Origin: an uncultured bacterium
GTDB lineage: Bacteria > Verrucomicrobiota > Kiritimatiellia > RFP12 > UBA1067
DNA length: 5,248 bases
NCBI GenBank assembly: GCA_946401765.1
Contig: CAMIVJ010000234.1
Span: 1 to 5,248, forward strand
Reading direction: 5' to 3'
Numbering within the stretch: the stretch's first letter is position 1; every line of letters begins with the position of its first letter. The translations under genes and the position numbers were made by a program. Below the pieces are notes generated by a model, which did not search any database, was not told where the DNA came from, and saw only the letters and a program-made list of their open reading frames with translations. This document shows positions 1 to 5,248 of the stretch, piece after piece.

Positions 1-2
1 TC

Positions 3-2315
3 ATGGACGACCCCAACTGGGCGGCGTTCATCCCCGACGCCCCGCAGGGCGGGCCGAAGTGCCGGATGGTGCCGCACGAGGACTGCTCGCCGCTCGACGT
101 TGACGCCGTGGTGCGCCATCTCGAGAGCGGCGGCACTCTCGGCTCCATGCAGGGATACGAGACTCGTCCAGGCCAGCTTGAGATGGTCCGCGCCGTCACA
201 TGCGCGTTCAACGGCAGAGAGCACCTGATGGTCGAGGCAGGCACCGGAGTCGGCAAGTCGCTTGCGTACCTCGTGCCCGCCGTGCAGTGGAGCTTCCTGA
301 ACGACACGCCGGTGGTGCTCTCCACCGCCACGCGAAATCTCCAGAGCCAGCTCATATCGAGCGATCTTCCGCGCGCTGCGAAGACTCTTGGCGACGACGC
401 CGGAAAGTTCCGCGCCACTGTGCTCAAGGGACGAGTGAATTATCTTTGCCTGCGAGCGCTCGGCGAATACATGCAGGGAGGGTACTGGACGCTCTCGAAC
501 GACGAGCGCGAGGCGTTCGACAAGTTCCTCGAATGGCTGCGCCGCACGGAAGACGGAGACCTGGACGACCTGGGCGACGAGGAGATGCGCGCGCGCCTCT
601 CGTGTCCAAGCGAGGACTGCGCGGGAAGGACGTGTCCGTTCCGCTCAAAGTGCTTTGTTGCGAAGGCCCGCGCCCGAGCGCGCGAGGCGCATGTGGTGGT
701 GGTGAACCACGCGCTCGTGCTGGCCGACTCCGAGAGCGCCGGCTCGGAGCTGCTGCCCGCGTACGGACGCATCGTCTTCGACGAGGCGCACAACCTTGAG
801 GACATAGCAACGGAGTTTCTTTCGTACGAGCTTTCGCGTCCCGCCCTCGCCCGGCTTCTAGGCCGGCTGGCACGTCCTTCCCGGTCGCGGCGCGGCCCGG
901 GCCGCACGCGCGGCGTGCTGGGCGCGGTGGAGCGCCAGCTGCAGCGCGGCGCGTTTCCTAACAAGGACGCCGCCGTCGAGGCTCGCGAGCTTCTCACGAA
1001 GGCGCATGTGCAGATGCGCTTCGTGCAGAGCGCCGGGGAGGCGCTCTTCGCGGTGCTGGAGCGCCTCTTCTCGCCAGCTCCTAAGGAAAGCGTGATACGC
1101 TTCCGCTGCGTTCCGCAGAGGCAGTATTCGCTGAGGGGGCTTTTCGCGGACTATTCGCCTGCGCAGTGGAGCGAGGAAGAGCTCGTGAACGCGGGCATTG
1201 CGTTCGAAGACGCGCTGGCGCGCCTTCAGGGATGCGTGTTCGCTCTCGCCGAGGCGCTCGCGGCCGCCTCGCCCGGCGTGCCGCAGCAGGACGATCCTTC
1301 GGTGCAGATCAAGGCCGTGGCGGATTCGATCAAGGACTTCATGCTGGAGAGCAAGTTCGTGCTCAGCTCCAGCGACCCTTCGCGCGCATATTGGGCGGAG
1401 CGTCGCCCCGGCAACGCCCGCGCGCGCCAGGGCGCGTACGTGCGCCTCGTGGCCGCGCCTCTCTCCGTCGCCGAAGAGCTGAAGAAGCGGTTCTACGACT
1501 CGAAGGACTCCGTGGTGCTCTGCTCCGCCACGCTGCGCGCCGGCGACAAGTTCGACTACATGGCGAGGAAGCTCGGCGTGTCGCTAGTGGAGGCGGGGCG
1601 CGTTCGCTCGCTTGTGGCGGCCTCGCCGTTCGACTACCTTCGCCAGGCCTGCGTTCTCGCATGCGACTTCCTGCCCGATCCATCAACGAACGCCGTCGAA
1701 TACGGCGCCGCGCTTGTGGACGTGCTGCGCGACGTCTTCGTCGCCACCGATGGACGAGCCCTCGTGCTCTTCACCGCGTATGAGATGATGCGCGCCGTGG
1801 CGGAGAACGTGCGCGCCCCCCTTGAAGAGGCTGGGATGGATCTTCTCGTGCAGGGTGACGGTCTTTCGCGCGAGGGCATGGTGGCCGCCCTCAAGAAATG
1901 CGGCGCCCCATCGAAGGGAAAGCGCGCGCGGCGCGTGGTGCTTTTCGGCGCGCAGTCGTTCTGGGAGGGGGTCGATGTGCCCGGCGAGGCGCTCAGCTGC
2001 GTGGTGCTGGCGCGTCTTCCGTTCCCGCAGGTGGGCGAGCCGATCGTGGAGGCGCGAAGCGACCGCATCAAGGAGAACGGCGGCTCGCCGTTCCGCGACT
2101 ACATGTTGCCCGAGGCGATCATACGCTTCCGCCAGGGATTCGGACGCCTAGTGCGCACTAAGCGCGACAGGGGAGTTGTGGTGGTGACGGACCCCAGGGT
2201 GGTCACGAAGAACTACGGCGCGATGTTCCGCAAGGCGGTGCCCGCGAGCGTGCATTCAGTTCCGACTCTGGCGGAGCTGAGCGCGCGCACGGCGGCTTTT
2301 CTGGATGGCGAGTGA
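3..2315 (+). CDS. dinG: DinG/Rad3-family (XPD-like) ATP-dependent DNA helicase with Fe-S cluster; start uncertain
   Basis: Superfamily 2 helicase of the DinG/XPD type. Known relatives are ATP-driven 5'-to-3' DNA helicases that unwind forks, D-loops, R-loops or G-quadruplexes during repair. Seen in the 770-residue reading: a Q-motif-like RPGQLEM (55-61), Walker A AGTGVGKS (79-86), DEAH box (260-263), SATL (508-511), motif V QSFWEGVDVPG (651-661) and motif VI QGFGRLVR (711-718). Cys149, Cys206, Cys211 and Cys217, between Walker A and DEAH, match the spacing of the 4Fe-4S ligands in E. coli DinG; Cys201 is an extra cysteine. VVVNHALVLAD follows as in the family. No exonuclease domain is visible. 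ATG at base 3 is the first start in the window, but only two bases precede it, so no ribosome binding site can be judged and the gene may begin further left. The N-terminal ~30 residues look unconserved. Assignment to DinG rather than a paralogue such as YoaA is not settled. Stop TGA at 2313-2315. Confidence 0.9.
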   Translation: MDDPNWAAFIPDAPQGGPKCRMVPHEDCSPLDVDAVVRHLESGGTLGSMQGYETRPGQLEMVRAVTCAFNGREHLMVEAGTGVGKSLAYLVPAVQWSFLNDTPVVLSTATRNLQSQLISSDLPRAAKTLGDDAGKFRATVLKGRVNYLCLRALGEYMQGGYWTLSNDEREAFDKFLEWLRRTEDGDLDDLGDEEMRARLSCPSEDCAGRTCPFRSKCFVAKARARAREAHVVVVNHALVLADSESAGSELLPAYGRIVFDEAHNLEDIATEFLSYELSRPALARLLGRLARPSRSRRGPGRTRGVLGAVERQLQRGAFPNKDAAVEARELLTKAHVQMRFVQSAGEALFAVLERLFSPAPKESVIRFRCVPQRQYSLRGLFADYSPAQWSEEELVNAGIAFEDALARLQGCVFALAEALAAASPGVPQQDDPSVQIKAVADSIKDFMLESKFVLSSSDPSRAYWAERRPGNARARQGAYVRLVAAPLSVAEELKKRFYDSKDSVVLCSATLRAGDKFDYMARKLGVSLVEAGRVRSLVAASPFDYLRQACVLACDFLPDPSTNAVEYGAALVDVLRDVFVATDGRALVLFTAYEMMRAVAENVRAPLEEAGMDLLVQGDGLSREGMVAALKKCGAPSKGKRARRVVLFGAQSFWEGVDVPGEALSCVVLARLPFPQVGEPIVEARSDRIKENGGSPFRDYMLPEAIIRFRQGFGRLVRTKRDRGVVVVTDPRVVTKNYGAMFRKAVPASVHSVPTLAELSARTAAFLDGE

Positions 2316-2325
2316 CCTGCACGGC

Positions 2326-2330
2326 GGAGG
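2326..2330 (+). promoter_or_regulatory. Shine-Dalgarno GGAGG of hrpB
   Basis: A perfect GGAGG lies eight bases before the ATG at 2339, which is ideal spacing. It decides the start of the helicase gene that follows. The alternative in-frame GTG at 2312 has only a weak purine stretch before it. The site lies just after the stop of the upstream helicase gene, in the 23-base gap between the two genes, so hrpB can be translated independently from a shared transcript. Confidence 0.7.
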
Positions 2331-2338
2331 CGCGAGAG

Positions 2339-4741
2339 ATGTTTCCAGTTGAGAGGATAATCCCGGCAGTGGCCGCCTCGCTTGAGCGGAACCGCAGCGT
2401 TGTGCTGCGCGCGCCGCCAGGAAGCGGCAAGACCACATGCGTGCCGCCCGCGCTTCTCGACGCGCCGTTTCTGAAGGGGCGCAAGATCCTCATGCTCGAG
2501 CCGCGGCGTCTCGCGGCGAGAAGCTGCGCCGCCTTCATCGCCCGCCGCATGGGCGAGACGGTGGGCGACACCGTTGGATACCAGGTGCGCCTCGAGCGTA
2601 AGGTGTCGGCCCGCACGCGCCTCGAAATCGTCACGGAGGGCCTGCTCGCGCAGAGGCTCGTGTCGGATCCCGAGCTTTCCGACGTCGGGCTTGTGATCTT
2701 CGACGAGTTCCACGAGCGCTCGCTCCAGTGCGACCTCGGCTTCGCGATGGCGCTCGACGTGAGACGCGCGCTGCGCGAAGACCTGCGCATCCTCGTGATG
2801 TCCGCCACGCTCGATGTGGAGTCTCTTGCCGCCCACATGGGTGATGCCGACGTCCACTTCGCCGAGGCGCGCATGTTCCCAGTCGAGACGCGCTACCTGC
2901 AGGTGGAGTCGCTCGCGCCCATATCGGCGCAGATGGCCGGCGCGGTGCGGCGCGCGCTTGCGGAGCCTGGCGGCGACGTGCTGTGTTTCCTGCCCGGCGA
3001 GGGCGAGATAAGGCGCTGCCAGGAGGAGCTCTGCGACGACGCCGCGTCGCTCGGCGGCGCGGAGGTGCTGCCGCTCTACGGCGCGCTCCCGAAGGAGGAG
3101 CAGGACCGCGCGGTGGCACGCCGAACGCCAGGCGACGGCGGGGCGCGGCGGGTGATCCTTGCAACGTCAATCGCCGAGACCTCTCTCACGATCGACGGCG
3201 TGACGACGGTGATAGACTCCGGCCTGATGCGCGTTAGCAGGTTCTCGCCAAGCTCCGGCATGAGCCGTCTAGAGACGCTGCGCCTCACGCGCGACAGGGC
3301 CGACCAGCGGCGCGGACGCGCCGGACGCGTTGCGCCGGGAGTGTGCCTGCGGCTCTGGACCGAAGCGCAGGACCGCCAGCTGCAGAGCGCCATGCAGCCC
3401 GAGATAATGGACGCCGATCTCGCCCCCGTCGTGCTAACCGCCGCCACATGGGGAACGACGGCGCTCGATGGCCTCCCATGGCTCACGCCGCCGCCGTGGT
3501 CCTCCTGGGAGAACGCGAAGTCCCTGCTCCGCTCTCTCGGCGCGCTCGACGGCGAAGGGCGCATCACCGAACGCGGCCGGTCGATGGCCCGCCTCGCCGC
3601 CCATCCCCGCCTCGCGAACATGATGCTGCACGACCGCCGCTCCGCCTACTGGGCCGCCATTCTCGAAGAGGGCTCGCGTTCGCGAGAGACGGACATCGCG
3701 CGGATACGCCCCACCCCGCGAATGCTCGAGCTCGCACGGCGTTGGGGATGGCGGCGCGGCGACGATCCGCCCGATCCTGCTGTGCTCGCCTACGCTTTCC
3801 CCGACCGCATCGCCCGCAACCGCGGCAACGGCACTTTCCAGATGACGTGCGGACGCGGCGCGTTCATGGACCGCGCCGAGGTGCTTTCCTCATCGCCGTT
3901 CCTCGTCTTGTGCGAGCTGGACGACCGCGGCGGCGATGCCAAGGTGCATCTTGCCGCGTACATCGGCCTTGACGACATCGAGAGCATGTTCGCCGATGAG
4001 ATCACCGAGGGCACCACGACAGAATGGGATAGGCGCGCCGAGGCGGTGAAGGCCGTCCGCCAGACGAGGCTCGGAAAGATGGTCATCGAGGAGGGCGGCC
4101 AGTCGAACCCGCGCGAGGAGGACGTGCAGGCCGCGCTCTTCGCCGGCATACGCCAGAAGGGCGTGGCGAACCTGCCGTGCTGGACGCCCGGCCTGCGACA
4201 GCTCCAGGCGCGGATATGCTTTCTCCACCGCGTTCTCGCGGATGAGGCGTGGCCTGACGTTTCGGACGCGGCGCTTGAGGCTCATCTTGAGGCTTGGTTT
4301 GCGGGTTTCACGCTCGGCATGAGCCGCTGGACGCATCTTGCGAAGCTCGACCTTGCGGCCGTGTTCGACTGTGCGCTCGCGGAGGCCGGGCTCGACAGGC
4401 GCGCGCTCGACAGGCTAGCGCCAGTGAAGATGCAGGTGCCGAGCGGATCGATGATGACGATCCACTACGAGGAGGACGAGCCGTTCGTGGCGGTGCGCCT
4501 GCAGGAATGCTTTGGGCTTCTCTCCACGCCGAAGGTGGCGGGAGGGAGAGTGCCGATCGTGATGCGGCTACTTTCCCCGGCGCAGCGTCCCGTACAGGTT
4601 ACGAAGGACCTCGAAGGCTTCTGGAAGACGAGCTATGCGCTTGTGCGCAAGGACATGCGGGGCCGCTATCCAAAGCACTACTGGCCGGAGGACCCGTCGA
4701 TCGCCGAGCCCACCCGCCGCGTGCGGCCAGCCAGGAGCTAG
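2339..4741 (+). CDS. hrpB: HrpB-type DEAH-box ATP-dependent helicase, complete
   Basis: Complete HrpB, a cytoplasmic SF2 helicase of the DEAH/RHA group. It is presumed to act on RNA, although the role of HrpB in bacteria is poorly defined. The 800 residues are close to the roughly 809 of E. coli HrpB. Motifs in order: Walker A APPGSGKT (25-32), motif Ia LEPRRLAAR (53-61), TEGLL (99-103), the HrpB-typical DEFHERSL (122-129), SATL (155-158), FLPGEGEI (217-224), motif V ATSIAETSLTIDG (275-287) and motif VI QRRGRAGR (323-330). A winged-helix/ratchet region follows, then the HrpB-specific C-terminal domain with VPSGS (700-704), LLSPAQRPVQVTKDL (744-758), GRYPKHYWPEDP (775-786) and the final PTRR. 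ATG 2339 is chosen because it has a strong ribosome binding site and because FPVERIIPAV aligns with the start of E. coli HrpB. The in-frame GTG at 2312 would add nine residues and overlap the previous stop by four bases. Probably co-transcribed with the upstream helicase. The stop TAG overlaps the convergent kinase stop. Confidence 0.96.
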   Translation: MFPVERIIPAVAASLERNRSVVLRAPPGSGKTTCVPPALLDAPFLKGRKILMLEPRRLAARSCAAFIARRMGETVGDTVGYQVRLERKVSARTRLEIVTEGLLAQRLVSDPELSDVGLVIFDEFHERSLQCDLGFAMALDVRRALREDLRILVMSATLDVESLAAHMGDADVHFAEARMFPVETRYLQVESLAPISAQMAGAVRRALAEPGGDVLCFLPGEGEIRRCQEELCDDAASLGGAEVLPLYGALPKEEQDRAVARRTPGDGGARRVILATSIAETSLTIDGVTTVIDSGLMRVSRFSPSSGMSRLETLRLTRDRADQRRGRAGRVAPGVCLRLWTEAQDRQLQSAMQPEIMDADLAPVVLTAATWGTTALDGLPWLTPPPWSSWENAKSLLRSLGALDGEGRITERGRSMARLAAHPRLANMMLHDRRSAYWAAILEEGSRSRETDIARIRPTPRMLELARRWGWRRGDDPPDPAVLAYAFPDRIARNRGNGTFQMTCGRGAFMDRAEVLSSSPFLVLCELDDRGGDAKVHLAAYIGLDDIESMFADEITEGTTTEWDRRAEAVKAVRQTRLGKMVIEEGGQSNPREEDVQAALFAGIRQKGVANLPCWTPGLRQLQARICFLHRVLADEAWPDVSDAALEAHLEAWFAGFTLGMSRWTHLAKLDLAAVFDCALAEAGLDRRALDRLAPVKMQVPSGSMMTIHYEEDEPFVAVRLQECFGLLSTPKVAGGRVPIVMRLLSPAQRPVQVTKDLEGFWKTSYALVRKDMRGRYPKHYWPEDPSIAEPTRRVRPARS

Positions 4742-5248
4742 TCGTCCAACGCCACCGACGTGGCGGCATCAGGCGCTGGCAGATCGCCACCGGCCTCCAC
4801 CATGGTCGCCGCGTTGTACACGGCGTCCCAGGTCTGCATGCGCGCCTCGCGGTCCTTCACGAGCATGTTGGCCACAAGATGCGCGAAGCCGCGCGAGAGC
4901 TCGGGCGCGAGCTGGCGGGGGTCTGGAGCGTGCGCCATGGGGTCCACGTGCGCGCGCAGGATGTCGTCGTTGTCCATCAGCGGAAAGAGCATGCGGCCTG
5001 TGGTGAGGTGGTAGAGCGTGGCGCCGAGGCAGTAGATGTCGGCCCGGCAGTCGAGCTCCTTGTCGCAGTATATCTGCTCTGGGCTGATGTATGCTGGCGT
5101 GCCGATCACCTCTTCCTTCTCGTCGTAGCGGTGCATAACGGCGGTGGACTGGCAGAGGCCGAGGTCCATCACCTTCACCGTGCCGTCGCGGTCCACCATT
5201 ATGTTCTCTGGCTTTAGGTCGCAGTGCACGATGCCGAAGAGGTCCCAC
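4738..5248 (-). CDS. Hanks-type serine/threonine protein kinase, C-terminal half (5' end outside window)
   Basis: Eukaryotic-like protein kinase that transfers phosphate from ATP to Ser/Thr of target proteins; targets are unknown. The reading frame is open to the right edge, so the glycine loop, the lysine of subdomain II and the rest of the N-lobe lie outside. The 169 visible residues begin WDLFGIVHCDLKPEN, which contains the catalytic loop (HCD at 8-10, K12, N15). Then come DLG in place of DFG (28-30), GTPAYISPEQ (49-58; activation segment and APE equivalent), ADIYCLGATLYHL (69-81; subdomain IX) and MLVKDREAR (128-136; subdomain XI). Only about 25 residues follow the kinase fold, with no membrane segment, PASTA repeat or other sensor domain, so any such part would have to be N-terminal. 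The GTG at 5227-5229 encodes the Val just before HCD and is not a start. The catalytic residues seen are intact, so an active enzyme is likely. The HCD form makes it a non-RD kinase. Convergent with hrpB. Confidence 0.93.
   Translation of the reverse strand, partial: WDLFGIVHCDLKPENIMVDRDGTVKVMDLGLCQSTAVMHRYDEKEEVIGTPAYISPEQIYCDKELDCRADIYCLGATLYHLTTGRMLFPLMDNDDILRAHVDPMAHAPDPRQLAPELSRGFAHLVANMLVKDREARMQTWDAVYNAATMVEAGGDLPAPDAATSVALDD
4750..4765. other. Short hairpin at the convergent gene junction
   Basis: CGCCAC (4750-4755) and GTGGCG (4760-4765) form a perfect six-base-pair stem around the loop CGAC, starting eight bases after the hrpB stop. On the other strand it lies within the last codons of the kinase. 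No T-run follows on either strand, so it is not a canonical intrinsic terminator. In DNA this GC-rich such stems arise often by chance. It is listed because it is the only structure seen where both transcripts must end or run into each other. Confidence 0.25.

Noticed and set aside
836..920. Arg-rich stretch in the DinG-type helicase (about residues 279-306) as a possible frameshift or inserted element
   Set aside because: The reading frame and flanking motifs are intact, and a basic, Pro/Gly/Arg-rich segment after the DEAH region is usual in this helicase family.
2203..2874. Antisense open frames of over 200 codons opposite the dinG-hrpB junction
   Set aside because: The + strand here encodes the conserved HrpB Walker A, DEFH and SATL motifs. 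The antisense translations are low-complexity Arg/Ser/Ala text without domain signatures.
3673..3686. Hairpin CTCGCG-TT-CGCGAG inside hrpB
   Set aside because: It sits within hrpB coding sequence (Ser/Arg codons), has no T-run and no relation to a gene boundary. Short perfect stems of this kind are common in GC-rich coding DNA.
4294..5217. A 307-codon + strand open frame spanning the end of hrpB and the antisense of the kinase
   Set aside because: It lies in another frame of hrpB and opposite the clearly coding kinase. Its translation is rich in Arg, Ala, Gly and His with no recognisable motif, as expected of chance open frames in GC-rich DNA.
5227..5229. GTG as a possible start of a short 163-residue kinase-like protein
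   Set aside because: The frame stays open upstream to the window edge and encodes WDLFGI, which is normal kinase sequence leading into the catalytic loop. The GTG is an internal Val codon of a larger gene cut by the window.

Overview
This 5.25-kb, GC-rich window (roughly two-thirds G+C by eye, not counted) is almost entirely coding. It comes from a bacterial chromosome and carries three genes. The bacterial-type kinase with its 'D-RADIY-LGATLYHL-TG' block, next to DinG- and HrpB-family helicases, suggests a member of the Planctomycetes-Verrucomicrobia-Lentisphaerae-Kiritimatiellae group. That is an inference from family style, not from a marker gene, and should be held loosely.

Layout: (1) From base 3 to 2315 on the + strand lies a DinG/Rad3-family (XPD-like) DNA helicase with an iron-sulfur cluster. 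Its true start may lie at base 3 or upstream of the window. (2) Directly behind it, 2339-4741 on the + strand, is a full-length HrpB-type DEAH-box helicase. Its start is best placed at the ATG at 2339, which has a GGAGG ribosome binding site, rather than at a GTG that overlaps the previous stop codon. The two helicase genes are closely packed and probably share a transcript. (3) On the - strand, from the right edge down to 4738, is the C-terminal half of a Hanks-type serine/threonine protein kinase. Its N-lobe lies beyond the window.

The hrpB and kinase genes converge, and their stop codons overlap within the palindrome CTAG (4738-4741), so there is no intergenic space between them. The only structure seen at the junction is a short hairpin without a T-run at 4750-4765.

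The helicases are housekeeping nucleic-acid enzymes: DinG-type enzymes act on damaged or structured DNA and R-loops, and HrpB is a putative RNA helicase. The kinase is a signalling enzyme with no evident functional link to them. There are no RNA genes, mobile elements, CRISPR arrays, long repeats or non-coding stretches over 300 bases. I looked for a novel system and did not find one; the findings below are modest points about start choice, gene junctions and motif variants.
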